From positions 1-12,339 of the forward strand of contig JBFMFB010000045.1 in the NCBI GenBank assembly GCA_040752115.1: a stretch of DNA of 12,339 nucleotides, written 5' to 3'. This DNA comes from JBFMFB01 sp040752115 (GTDB taxonomy: Bacteria > Pseudomonadota > Gammaproteobacteria > Burkholderiales > Sulfuricellaceae). The translations under genes and the position numbers were made by a program. Below, one piece after another: positions 1 to 6,624 of the stretch. Each line of letters starts with the position of its first letter. Positions within the stretch are counted from its first letter, which is position 1. The notes below the pieces were generated by a model. It did no database searches. It was not told the DNA's origin and worked only from the letters and a program-made list of their open reading frames with translations.

Positions 1-434
1 AGATTCGTGACGTGATCGGTAAGGGAGGGGCCGTAATCCGCGCTTTGACCGAGGAAACCGGCACTACGATTGATATTGCTGAAGACGGCACGATAAGCAT
101 TGCGTGTTTTAGCGCTGAATCCGGCGATGCGGCGAAAAAGCGGATCGAGGAGCTGACTGCCGAGGTGGAGGTAGGCAAGACCTATCAAGGAACGGTGCTG
201 AAACTGCTCGATTTCGGCGCGATTGTCAGTGTGCTACCGGGCAAGGACGGGCTGTTGCACATTTCCCAGATCGCCCACGAGCGGGTGAACAGTGTTGCCG
301 ATCACCTCAAGGAAGGGCAATCCGTGAAAGTGAAGGTGCTGGAGGCGGATGAGAAAGGTCGCCTGCGTCTGAGTATGAAGGCGCTGCTTGACGCGGCCGC
401 AGCTTCCGCTGCCACCAACGTAAATCCGGATTGA
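1..434 (+). CDS. pnp: Polyribonucleotide nucleotidyltransferase (PNPase), C-terminal KH-S1 part
   Basis: PNPase is the phosphorolytic 3'-5' exoribonuclease of the RNA degradosome and mRNA decay. Only the last 143 complete codons are present; the 5' part lies to the left of the window. The fragment begins inside the KH domain, with the RNA-binding loop VIGKGG at its start. An S1 domain follows (about residues 52-125 of the fragment), running from VGKTYQGTV through the GKDGLLHISQIA segment to RLRLSMKAL, and then a short Ala-rich tail to a TGA stop. The KH-then-S1 order at the C-terminus is diagnostic of PNPase. The catalytic RNase PH domains are outside the window. A strong hairpin and T-run directly follow the stop, so this is the end of its transcript. 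Family identification is secure. Confidence 0.96.
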   Translation, partial: IRDVIGKGGAVIRALTEETGTTIDIAEDGTISIACFSAESGDAAKKRIEELTAEVEVGKTYQGTVLKLLDFGAIVSVLPGKDGLLHISQIAHERVNSVADHLKEGQSVKVKVLEADEKGRLRLSMKALLDAAAASAATNVNPD

Positions 435-462
435 TTCTGCAGGATTTCCGGTTCTTCAGACC

Positions 463-507
463 GAGCCCTCTGGACAGCGCCAGCGCTTTCAGGGGGCTTC
501 GTTTTTT
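463..507 (+). terminator. Intrinsic terminator of pnp
   Basis: GAGCCCTCTG (463-472) pairs with CAGGGGGCTT (490-499), with two G-T wobbles. The loop itself holds a second small stem, AGCGC/GCGCT (476-480 and 483-487). The structure is followed by C, G and a run of six T. It sits 29 bases after the pnp stop. The T-run touches the last base of the convergent gene's stop codon. Confidence 0.8.
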
Positions 508-944
508 CAGGTAAGCGTCGTTTTGCCAAACAGTGCGTTCCACCAGCGTTTCCGGCTGGCTGGGACCACGCCCGTTGACTCCAGTTCGACTGGCGGCGTC
601 CGGCTCATCACCCAACCGGGCAAAGGCGGGGTTTTGCTGGAACCGCACGATGTTCCGAGATGGTGAGGGTCGTAGATTTTCACCAAGGCAGGATTTTCGA
701 GATTGTCTGCAAACACGATACCGCAATATTCTTCCGCGTGCTCGCGCCGCAGCAGTATGTCGATTTCTTGAACGAACCGGCCGACTTCTTCCGCGAGCGC
801 GGGCGCGGTGGGCGCGGGTTCGCCTATCGCATAGAGGTACCAGCCCGCGGTCGGGTCGATTCTTTGCCAGAACGTGTTCAACTGTTCCCAGGAAAGAAGG
901 CTGTAGAGCGTGCCGTTAAAGGCCGCGGCAAAGGTGTCAGGCAT
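507..944 (-). CDS. Conserved hypothetical protein, 145 aa
   Basis: Function is unknown. The protein starts MPDTFAAAFNGTLYSLLSW and has no signal peptide or membrane segment, so it is probably cytosolic. It is rich in aromatic residues and in Pro. Its middle (residues 68-115) contains EEYCGIVFAD, VKIYDP and a Pro-rich LGTSCGSSKTPP block, with Cys at 74 and 100. The coding frame is uninterrupted and has a clear protein-like composition. Very similar proteins occur, as far as I recall, in other betaproteobacteria, also as uncharacterised genes. No good Shine-Dalgarno is seen before the ATG. It lies downstream of dksA on the same strand, separated by about 170 bp of repeats and hairpins, so it may be reached by dksA readthrough or by its own promoter. 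It is convergent with pnp. Confidence 0.75.
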   Translation of the reverse strand: MPDTFAAAFNGTLYSLLSWEQLNTFWQRIDPTAGWYLYAIGEPAPTAPALAEEVGRFVQEIDILLRREHAEEYCGIVFADNLENPALVKIYDPHHLGTSCGSSKTPPLPGWVMSRTPPVELESTGVVPASRKRWWNALFGKTTLT

Positions 945-980
945 TTATGCGAGGGTGGGGTTGCCATGCAGTTTGTTCTT

Positions 981-1106
981 GGTTCAGGCGTGACATTGGC
1001 CGGCGGCCAAGTCAGCCTTCGCTGAAAGCTGGCTGCTTCGGGGCGCATTTGGTTTCGGCGTAATATCGGCCTGCGGCCGACATCACGCCTCGCTGAGAGC
1101 AGGTTG
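981..1106. repeat. Imperfect tandem repeat, period about 70 bp, REP-like hairpins
   Basis: Two related units start at 981 and 1051. Both read GGTTyxGGCGTrAyATyGGCC, then GCGGCC, and end in a CGCTGArAGCwGGyTG block, with one single-base indel. Each has a central palindrome: TTGGCC-GGC-GGCCAA at 996-1010, and a longer one in unit 2 with 15-bp arms (1057-1071 and 1075-1089). In unit 2 the two non-Watson-Crick positions become G-U wobbles when read as minus-strand RNA. The repeats lie between dksA and its downstream neighbour. They resemble a REP or other dispersed intergenic repeat, but copy number elsewhere cannot be seen from here. Confidence 0.65.
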
Positions 1107-1130
1107 CAAAGTTTTACTTTGCAACCTGCT
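1098..1130 (-). repeat. Perfect 15-bp inverted repeat spanning the dksA stop codon
   Basis: AGCAGGTTGCAAAGT and ACTTTGCAACCTGCT are perfect complements separated by TTT. On the minus strand the first arm is the last codons of dksA plus part of its TAA stop. No T-run follows, so it is not a classic intrinsic terminator. It may stabilise the 3' end or aid Rho-dependent termination. The non-coding arm merges into the end of the neighbouring repeat unit. Confidence 0.7.
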
Positions 1131-1536
1131 TTTCACGCAACTCATCCAGGGTTTTACAGTCTATGCACAGGGTGGCGGTAGGGCGTGCTTCCAGGCGTTT
1201 CAGGCCGATTTCGATGCCGCAGCTTTCGCAATAACCATAATCGCCGGCGTCGAGTTTTTCGATGGTCTCGTCAATTTTCTTGATCAACTTGCGTTCACGA
1301 TCACGGTTGCGCAACTCCAGCGCCATATCTGATTCCTGGCTGGCGCGGTCGTTGGGGTCGGCAAAGAGGGTCGCCTCATCCTGCATGGTATGCACGGTGC
1401 GGTCAATGTCCTGACTGAGCTCTACTTTCCAGTCCTCAAGGATCTTGCGGAAATGGGCCAGCTGTTTGGGGTTCATGTATTCTTCCCCCTTTTTGGGAGT
1501 GTAAGGGGTGAACTGTTTGTTTAATTCTGCATGCAT
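1114..1536 (-). CDS. dksA: RNA polymerase-binding transcription factor DksA
   Basis: DksA enters the secondary channel of RNA polymerase and, with ppGpp, resets rRNA and biosynthetic promoter activity in the stringent response. The chosen 140-aa product starts MHAELNKQFTPY, with AAGAGA as a plausible ribosome-binding site 6 bases upstream. The frame stays open further upstream, but that extension is not DksA-like. A coiled coil spans about residues 22-98. Its tip carries DPNDRAS (60-66) with the expected D60, D63 and A65. The zinc finger has Cys at 103, 106, 124 and 127 (CESC and CIDC). Length is slightly below the E. coli protein, typical of the shorter betaproteobacterial form. A promoter lies about 40 bp upstream. 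The stop codon sits inside a perfect inverted repeat. Confidence 0.96.
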   Translation of the reverse strand: MHAELNKQFTPYTPKKGEEYMNPKQLAHFRKILEDWKVELSQDIDRTVHTMQDEATLFADPNDRASQESDMALELRNRDRERKLIKKIDETIEKLDAGDYGYCESCGIEIGLKRLEARPTATLCIDCKTLDELREKQVAK

Positions 1537-1577
1537 GGATATTCTCTTAAAGTAGGACTTGCTTCGGCGAAATCGCT

Positions 1578-1606
1578 TTAATAGCAGAATTTTCGCTTGG
1601 CCGCAA
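1578..1606 (-). promoter_or_regulatory. Candidate sigma-70 promoter of dksA
   Basis: On the minus strand TTGCGG (1601-1606), a 17-base spacer and TATTAA (1578-1583) form a reasonable -35/-10 pair upstream of dksA. The palindrome TCGCTTG-GCCG-CAAGCGA (1593-1610) covers the -35 element and could be an operator. This is an inference from sequence only. Confidence 0.45.
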
Positions 1607-1657
1607 GCGAGATGAAGGATATCTTGTGGCTTCGTTGATGGGTAGGGAGGCGGTAGG

Positions 1658-2422
1658 GTGAGCTTAAAGGCATTGATATTCGATGTTGACGGAACCTTGG
1701 CGGATACCGAGCGTGACGGACACCGTGTGGCGTTCAATCTTGCGTTCCGTGAGATCGGCCTGGACTGGGATTGGGATGTGGCGCTATATGGCAAGCTATT
1801 GGCGGTGACTGGCGGGAAGGAGCGCATTCGCTATTATGCAGGCAGTTTTCTTCGGGATTATGTAACGCCTGCCGATTTCGATGACCTGGTCGTACAGTTG
1901 CATCGGGCAAAAACTCAGCATTACGCGGAAATTCTGAGCGCAGGCGCGATTCCGTTGCGTCCCGGCGTCAAACGCCTTCTGTCCGAGGCCAGGGAAGCGG
2001 GCTTGAGGCTGGCCATTGCAACCACGACTACGCCGGACAACGTGGTGGCCCTGTTGAAACGCGGACTGGGCGAGGGCGCGGAGAGTTGGTTTGACGTGAT
2101 CGCTGCAGGCGATATTGTTCCAGCCAAAAAACCGGCACCCGATATTTACCACTATGCGCTGGCCAAATTGCAACTCAGCGCTGCGGATTGCTTTGCCTTC
2201 GAGGATTCAAGAAATGGGCTGAAAGCCAGCCTCGGCGCGGGAATAAAAACGCTGGTTACGATGAACGACTACACCGCCGAGGATGACTTCCGGGGTGCGG
2301 TAGCGGTATTGAGCGATCTCGGGGAACCGGACAAGGAGTGCCGGGTATTGCAAGGGAGGGCTCTCGGTCGGGAGTTTGTGGATGTTCCCTTGTTAAAGGA
2401 ATTTCACGGCTCGACTAGATAG
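1658..2422 (+). CDS. HAD-superfamily hydrolase, CbbY/phosphoglycolate phosphatase-like
   Basis: This is a 254-aa haloacid-dehalogenase-type phosphatase of the CbbY/Gph/beta-phosphoglucomutase subgroup, which acts on small sugar phosphates in the cytosol. Motif I is FDVDGT with nucleophile D9 and acid/base D11. Motif II is the Thr run at 122-125. Motif III is the Lys in AKKPAP (K157 or K158). Motif IV is FEDSRNG (E182, D183). An alpha-helical cap lies between motifs I and II. The GTG start is chosen because GGGAGG stands 7 bases before it and the product opens directly into motif I; no in-frame ATG precedes it. The gene is divergent from dksA, and its last 19 bases overlap the 3' end of the convergent arnD-like gene. 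CbbY often accompanies Calvin-cycle genes, but none are seen here, so the substrate stays open. Confidence 0.88.
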   Translation: MSLKALIFDVDGTLADTERDGHRVAFNLAFREIGLDWDWDVALYGKLLAVTGGKERIRYYAGSFLRDYVTPADFDDLVVQLHRAKTQHYAEILSAGAIPLRPGVKRLLSEAREAGLRLAIATTTTPDNVVALLKRGLGEGAESWFDVIAAGDIVPAKKPAPDIYHYALAKLQLSAADCFAFEDSRNGLKASLGAGIKTLVTMNDYTAEDDFRGAVAVLSDLGEPDKECRVLQGRALGREFVDVPLLKEFHGSTR

Positions 2423-3342
2423 TTTTCCAGGCTAACTGGCGGGAACGGCGCTCCTTGCATGGCTACAGTGCCGGAACGCCCCGGGATTTCTCCCGTGATG
2501 ATCTCGTGCCTCGGCAGGTTTTTTACATCCAGCTTGGTGAAATATTCTCTGAGCGAAACGAGCTCATACCCACGAGTGCGCCAGCTACCCAGCAATTCGT
2601 CGAACACGCTGCTCAGTTTCATGCCCTCCAATTCGGCATGCAGGGTGTAAACATGCCCGGTGGCGGGCGGCGCTTCGCTCAAATTGAGCAGATGTTGCGC
2701 GACATTATCGGGGGTGATGTCGTCGACCCCGATCAGCTCGTCCAGGGTCGGGAGGGTGGTGGGTAGCTGTGGGCACGCGATGATTTCGGCTTTGTGGACC
2801 GGAATGTAAGGGCAGCTTCCACGCGTGTCCGAGCAATAGTCAAATCCGAGTTGCTGTTCGAAGCGCAGGGCATGGATGTTGACTTGCCAGCCGGCGGCGC
2901 CGTGAGTTTTGGCGGGTTCGCCGAAGATGCCTTCAAACTGCTCATAGGCACGCATCATTTCTTGCTTCGTCCACTCGGCATCTTTGTGCGCAACGTGATC
3001 TTGCCAGCGGATATGGTCGTAGCAATGAATCCCGACCTCGAAGCCTGCATCGCGCACCCCGCGCAGCGTATTGGCGCAACGTTTGCCAATGTTTGGGCCC
3101 GGCAACAGCGTGCCGTACAGCAATGTTTTCAGGCCGTAATGCTCAATAACCGACGTCCGGGAGACCTTTTGCATGAAGCCCCGGCGAAATACCCGCTTGA
3201 TCGCGCGCCCAGTATGGTCCGGGCCGAGGCTGAACAGGAAAGTGGCGCCTGCCTTGTGCTTCTGTAGAAGCTCAATAAGCTGCGGTACGCCTTCGCATGT
3301 GCCGCGAAAGGTGTCCACGTCGATTTTCAGGGCTATTTGCAT
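2404..3342 (-). CDS. arnD: ArnD-like polysaccharide deacetylase family deformylase
   Basis: ArnD removes the formyl group from undecaprenyl-phosphate 4-formamido-arabinose at the inner membrane, on the way to L-Ara4N-modified lipid A and polymyxin resistance. The 312-aa product starts with KIDVDTFRGTCEGVP, nearly the ArnD signature, with catalytic D8 and metal-ligand D10. HCYDH (106-110) supplies the metal-binding HxxxH. AAGW (149-152), SDTRG (171-175) and LHAELEG (234-240) follow as in E. coli ArnD. There is no signal peptide. About 40 residues at the C-terminus, ending PPVSLENYLVEP, go beyond the E. coli protein. No other arn gene is adjacent, so the substrate could be a related lipid-linked sugar. 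The ribosome-binding site is weak. The 3' end overlaps the HAD gene by 19 bases. Confidence 0.85.
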   Translation of the reverse strand: MQIALKIDVDTFRGTCEGVPQLIELLQKHKAGATFLFSLGPDHTGRAIKRVFRRGFMQKVSRTSVIEHYGLKTLLYGTLLPGPNIGKRCANTLRGVRDAGFEVGIHCYDHIRWQDHVAHKDAEWTKQEMMRAYEQFEGIFGEPAKTHGAAGWQVNIHALRFEQQLGFDYCSDTRGSCPYIPVHKAEIIACPQLPTTLPTLDELIGVDDITPDNVAQHLLNLSEAPPATGHVYTLHAELEGMKLSSVFDELLGSWRTRGYELVSLREYFTKLDVKNLPRHEIITGEIPGRSGTVAMQGAPFPPVSLENYLVEP

Positions 3343-3448
3343 GTCAAGCAGAGGACGTTAGCAACGCTACAGGCAAAGGGCGCAATGGTAACACAAACCC
3401 CGCCGGGTTACCCGCTCTGAAGCTGGCGGCGTTCGCTTCAAGAAAAAT

Positions 3449-3477
3449 TTGCACTGGCAACTATTCTGGGGTATCCT
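3449..3477 (+). promoter_or_regulatory. Sigma-70 promoter for tRNA-Ser and SRP RNA
   Basis: TTGCAC (3449-3454), a 17-base spacer and TATCCT (3472-3477) lie 11 bases before the tRNA 5' end. The predicted start, around 3484, gives a very short leader, as is usual for a stable-RNA promoter. Confidence 0.6.
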
Positions 3478-3488
3478 CCCCACCCTTT

Positions 3489-3580
3489 GGAGAGGTGACC
3501 GAGTGGTTTAAGGTGCACGCCTGGAAAGCGTGTGTACGGCCTATACCGTACCGCGGGTTCGAATCCCGCCTTCTCCGCCA
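3489..3580 (+). tRNA. tRNA-Ser (anticodon GGA)
   Basis: Class II tRNA with encoded CCA (3578-3580). The acceptor GGAGAGG pairs with CTTCTCC. The anticodon stem CACGC/GCGTG encloses the loop CTGGAAA, with anticodon GGA at 3523-3525, reading UCC and UCU. A long variable arm (about 3531-3552) is typical of serine tRNA, and the T-arm contains GGGTTCGAATCCC. It is followed 15 bases later by the SRP RNA, so the two are probably co-transcribed. Confidence 0.97.
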
Positions 3581-3595
3581 GATATTTTCATCCAT

Positions 3596-3695
3596 GGCGG
3601 GCCTCCCCGCATTGCAAGGTAGTGAATCTGGTCAGGTCCGGAAGGAAGCAGCCACAGCTATTGATTGCAAGTGCCGGGGGTCGGGCTCGCCACCC
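3596..3695 (+). ncRNA. ffs: 4.5S RNA of the signal recognition particle
   Basis: This RNA binds Ffh and directs signal-sequence-bearing ribosomes to the membrane. The invariant core GGTCAGGTCCGGAAGGAAGC, with the GGAA tetraloop and the Ffh-binding internal loop, lies at about 3629-3648. The ends pair: GGCGGGC...CCCCGCA on the left against TGCCGGGGG...GGGCTCGCC on the right, giving one long rod of about 100 nt like the E. coli RNA. The CACCC tail also matches the E. coli 3' end. The exact termini are estimated. There is no clear T-run terminator after it. Confidence 0.95.
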
Positions 3696-3701
3696 ATTCA
3701 T

Positions 3702-3729
3702 ATGCCGGACGATCGTCAGATGCCGGCAT
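3702..3729. repeat. Hairpin between the SRP RNA and the convergent transpeptidase gene
   Basis: ATGCCGG (3702-3708) and CCGGCAT (3723-3729) are perfect complements, and the loop holds a second palindrome around GACGATCGTC. It spans the stop codon of the minus-strand gene. No T-run follows on either strand, so a terminator role is only a possibility. Confidence 0.4.
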
Positions 3730-4213
3730 CCCGTTCCACAATTTCCACCGGCGTGCCCAAAGTGACCCGGTCGAACAGCTCCAGTAGATCCCGGTTGCGC
3801 ATGCGGATGCAGCCGTGCGATTCGGGCTTGCCCATCGGGGCTTGATCCGGACTGCCGTGGATGTATATGTAGCGGCGCATGGTATCCACCTTCCCCAGGC
3901 GGTTTCGGCCGGGTTCACAGCCGGAAAGCCACAGAATGCGGGTCAGAATCCAGTCTCGTTCAGGAAATTGTTCCCCCAGCTCGGAAGTATAGATTTCGCC
4001 AGTGGGGCGGCGCTTCACGAAAACGGCGTTAACTGGTTGCCCGGCACCGATTTTGGCGCGGATGATGTGCCTGCCGCGGGGTGTGCAGTGACTGCCGCTC
4101 TGTTCTCCCGCGCCGTTTTTCGCGGTTGAAATGGAGTAACGCTCGATGAGTTCTTCATTGTCACCGAGCAAATCAAGCGATTGCGTATCGAGATCAATCC
4201 TGATTCTAGGCAT
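3716..4213 (-). CDS. L,D-transpeptidase (YkuD domain), no signal peptide
   Basis: YkuD enzymes form 3-3 peptidoglycan crosslinks or attach proteins to peptidoglycan through a catalytic Cys. The 165-aa product is almost only this domain. YIYIHGSPDQ carries the conserved His (H119), and ESHGCIRM (131-138) carries S132, H133, G134, catalytic C135 and R137. The N-terminus MPRIRIDLDTQSLDLL has no hydrophobic segment, which is odd for an enzyme that normally works in the periplasm. The start is well supported by AAGAGG 8 bases upstream, inside the end of tadA. The ATG overlaps the tadA stop by 8 bases, so translation is probably coupled. Related short leaderless YkuD proteins are, as far as I recall, not rare in proteobacteria; their location and substrate are unclear. 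Confidence 0.88.
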   Translation of the reverse strand: MPRIRIDLDTQSLDLLGDNEELIERYSISTAKNGAGEQSGSHCTPRGRHIIRAKIGAGQPVNAVFVKRRPTGEIYTSELGEQFPERDWILTRILWLSGCEPGRNRLGKVDTMRRYIYIHGSPDQAPMGKPESHGCIRMRNRDLLELFDRVTLGTPVEIVERDAGI

Positions 4214-4706
4214 TGCCCGGCCTCTTGCGCCGCTCGGCGAAAAATGCGCTCAGCAGTTCGCCGCATGCGTCCGCCAGTATGCCGCCCGTCACGGTGGCAT
4301 GATGGTTCAATCGCGCTTCATCAAACAGGTCAATCACGCTGCCGCAGGTACCGGTCTTGGGATCGGACGCGCCATATACCAGCCTCGCCACTCGAGCATG
4401 CATGATCGCGCCTGCACACATGGCGCAAGGCTCCAGCGTAACGTAGAGCGAGCAATCGAGCAGGCGGTAATTGCCCAGAAAGCGTGCCGCCTCGCGCAGC
4501 GCTTCTATCTCCGCATGAGCGGTGGGGTCGTGCCGCGAAACCGGGGAATTGTAGCCGCGGCCGATGATCTGCCCCTTCCTGACCACGACGGCGCCGACCG
4601 GAACCTCGTTCTTTTCCCACGCCTGGCGGGCAAGTTCGAGGGCGTGCCGCATGAAGGTTTCGTCGGTCGATTGTTGGAGGGAAATGGCGGAATTGATGAT
4701 GCTCAT
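4206..4706 (-). CDS. tadA: tRNA-specific adenosine deaminase TadA
   Basis: TadA deaminates A34 of tRNA-Arg(ACG) to inosine and is normally essential. The zinc site is complete: HAE with H64 and catalytic E66, and PCAMC with C94 and C97. The block RHDPTAHAEIEALREA and the C-terminal part with GTCGSVIDLF and GILADACGELLSAFF match the family. The chosen start gives 166 aa, against 167 in E. coli. The frame continues upstream to an ATG at 4772, but that stretch is not family-like. No start here has a convincing Shine-Dalgarno, so position 4706 is moderately sure. The 3' end overlaps the transpeptidase start by 8 bases. The gene is divergent from the LysR regulator. Confidence 0.94.
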   Translation of the reverse strand: MSIINSAISLQQSTDETFMRHALELARQAWEKNEVPVGAVVVRKGQIIGRGYNSPVSRHDPTAHAEIEALREAARFLGNYRLLDCSLYVTLEPCAMCAGAIMHARVARLVYGASDPKTGTCGSVIDLFDEARLNHHATVTGGILADACGELLSAFFAERRKRPGNA

Positions 4707-4877
4707 GCGGCGGGTTTCAGGCAAAAAAATCACTATCTTACTGCGGTGCGCGCCGGGACGGCCATCGTCCATGCAGATTGAACCAAGACATCATCGCCCC
4801 GTTCAAGTTCTCTACGGCGAGACATTTTCTCCGAGGATCGGGCAGTTGCCGGGCGCGGCTTGACATCTCTACCGTTG

Positions 4878-4892
4878 TCACGCGAATTGTGA
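4878..4892. promoter_or_regulatory. Possible LysR-type operator between tadA and lysR
   Basis: The 227-bp divergent region holds TCAC-N7-GTGA (4878-4892), a dyad of the size LysR-type regulators use for autoregulation, about 40 bases before the lysR start. TTGACA at 4860-4865 and TTGTCA at 4875-4880 are possible -35 elements, but no convincing -10 fits either one. Inference only. Confidence 0.3.
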
Positions 4893-4933
4893 TTGAATAC
4901 TCGGCTTTAGCTTAACATAAATGCGGGTAAAAC

Positions 4934-5836
4934 ATGGCGGATCGCCGACTACAGGTTTTTTACACGGTTGCCAAGCAACTGAGTTTTACCAAGGCAGCCG
5001 AGCTGCTGTTTATGACGCAGCCAGCGGTAACATTCCAGGTCAAGCAGTTGGAGGAACACTTCAATACGCGCTTATTCGAGCGCAGCCATAGCAAGATCAC
5101 CTTGACGCCCGCCGGAGAGCTGGTGCTGGAGTACGCGGAAAAAATCCTCGGCCTGAGCGCCGAGCTGGAAACGCGCATGGGAGAAATGACCGGCCAGATT
5201 AGGGGCGCGCTGCTGATCGGCGCCAGCACGACGATTGCGGAATACTTGCTGCCGCGCGTGCTGGGGGAGTTCAAGGCGCGCTATCCCCTGGTTCATGCCA
5301 GCCTGACCGTGACCAATTCGGAAACGGTGGAGAGCAAGGTCGCCGATCATGCCCTGGACGTAGGCTTGATCGAGGCACCCTCGCACCACCCGCAACTGAA
5401 AAATGAAGTGTGCTGCGAGGACGAGCTGGTTGTCATCTGCTCGCCGCGGCACGAGTTTGCGAATTTGCAGGAAGTGGCGCCGGAACGGCTGGCGGAGCAG
5501 TCTTATGTCAGTCGAGAGATGGGTTCCGGCACGCGCGAAGTGGTGGACGGTTACCTCAGGCAAGCCGGATTGTCGCCGGATGACCTGGATACCGTCATGG
5601 AGCTTGGCAGTCCGGAAGCGATCAAGGGAGCTGTCGAGGCCGATCTCGGCATTGCGATCGTCTCGCGCGCTACCATCCTCAAAGAGCTGAAGCTCGGCAG
5701 CCTGGTCGCCGTACCCTTGCAGCCGCGCCTCATCAGACCCCTGTCGCTGGTTTATGCGCACGACAAGTTCCGTTCCCGCCTGCTGAAGGCTTTTCTGGAA
5801 TTCACGGCGAGCGCGCTGAAAGTCAAGCAAGCTTGA
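4934..5836 (+). CDS. LysR-family transcriptional regulator (CysL/CbbR-like)
   Basis: A full-length (300 aa) LysR-type regulator. The winged helix-turn-helix lies at residues 5-64: SFTKAAELLFMTQPAVTFQV is the recognition region and RLFERSHSKITLTPAGE the wing. A linker helix (65-88) and a two-lobed periplasmic-binding-like effector domain (about 90-293) follow. The effector domain includes LLIGASTTIAEYLLP, DVGLIEAP and GSGTREVVDGYL. The overall look is closest to the CysL/CbbR branch, which governs sulfur or carbon assimilation, but the effector cannot be read from sequence. It starts ATG at 4934 with only a weak purine-rich leader. The next gene begins 34 bases after its stop, with no terminator between, which suggests co-transcription. 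Confidence 0.93.
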   Translation: MADRRLQVFYTVAKQLSFTKAAELLFMTQPAVTFQVKQLEEHFNTRLFERSHSKITLTPAGELVLEYAEKILGLSAELETRMGEMTGQIRGALLIGASTTIAEYLLPRVLGEFKARYPLVHASLTVTNSETVESKVADHALDVGLIEAPSHHPQLKNEVCCEDELVVICSPRHEFANLQEVAPERLAEQSYVSREMGSGTREVVDGYLRQAGLSPDDLDTVMELGSPEAIKGAVEADLGIAIVSRATILKELKLGSLVAVPLQPRLIRPLSLVYAHDKFRSRLLKAFLEFTASALKVKQA

Positions 5837-5870
5837 CAGCTTATTTCAGCGGGTTTCAGGAAAGACACTC

Positions 5871-6614
5871 ATGAAGCGATTTCTGGTCGTACAGCACACC
5901 CATTCCGAATTTCTGGGAACCATAGAGCGTCAGTTGGAAACGCGCGATATCGGCTTCGTTTACCAGCGCCCCTTCGCCGGACAGGACTTGGCCGGTAGCG
6001 CTCTGAATTTCGACGCCCTGTGGCTGCTGGGTGGCGCACATCCGGTGACCGATCGCGATGCTTGCCCCTGGCTGGAGGATGAGCTGCGCCTGATCGGGGT
6101 GTTCTGGCAGGCCAAACGGCCGATCGTCGGCATCGGTTTCGGCGGATTGCTGGTGGCGATGCACGGAGGCGGCGCGGCGCGCGCCGAACCGGAACATACC
6201 GCCTACTGGACGACCGCCCGGAAAACGGATGCGGGCAGGGACGATCCCCTGGCTAGGGCGGTGGACGGAAGAAAAGTGCTGGTCATGTACAACGGCAGGG
6301 TGGACCTGCCGCAAGGGCTGGAGCCGATCGTGGTGGACGAGCGGGGCAACTGGCTGGCGATCAAACCTCACGACCTGGCTTATGGCATGCTGTTTCGGCC
6401 CGAATTGAAGCCGGGCATGCTGGAGGACATGATCATGGAGGAGGGCAGGCCGCTGCCGGACAATATCGGCGAAGTGCTTGCTGAAGCCAGGGTGAACTGG
6501 AAAGAAATGCAAGCGATGACCGATGCGGTGGTCGCGGCGCTGGTGACCGGCCTGGATTTGATGCAGGAGCGCCGTAAGATGCCGATTTTTGCCCTCAACC
6601 TGATCAAAGAGTAA
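5871..6614 (+). CDS. Class I glutamine amidotransferase-like protein lacking the catalytic Cys
   Basis: A 247-aa protein with the class I glutamine amidotransferase fold at its N-terminus: a beta strand (KRFLVVQHTH), FDALWLLGGAHPV (48-60) and PIVGIGFGGLLVA (84-96). In active enzymes the last motif reads G-I/V-C-x-G; here the nucleophile position (G89) is Gly, so glutaminase activity is not expected. Residues 100-175 loosely follow the rest of the fold, and KPHDLAYG (165-172) may replace the usual His/Glu region. A helical C-terminal extension of about 60 residues follows. GGAAAG before the ATG is a fair ribosome-binding site. It lies between the LysR gene and a small hypothetical in one probable operon. 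Its function is unknown; a binding or regulatory role is possible. Confidence 0.8.
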   Translation: MKRFLVVQHTHSEFLGTIERQLETRDIGFVYQRPFAGQDLAGSALNFDALWLLGGAHPVTDRDACPWLEDELRLIGVFWQAKRPIVGIGFGGLLVAMHGGGAARAEPEHTAYWTTARKTDAGRDDPLARAVDGRKVLVMYNGRVDLPQGLEPIVVDERGNWLAIKPHDLAYGMLFRPELKPGMLEDMIMEEGRPLPDNIGEVLAEARVNWKEMQAMTDAVVAALVTGLDLMQERRKMPIFALNLIKE

Positions 6615-6624
6615 GGCAATCGAA

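Noticed and set aside
1537..1827. N-terminal extension of DksA
   Set aside because: The frame is open, but the extra sequence overlaps the HAD gene and promoter and is unlike DksA. The internal ATG has a ribosome-binding site.
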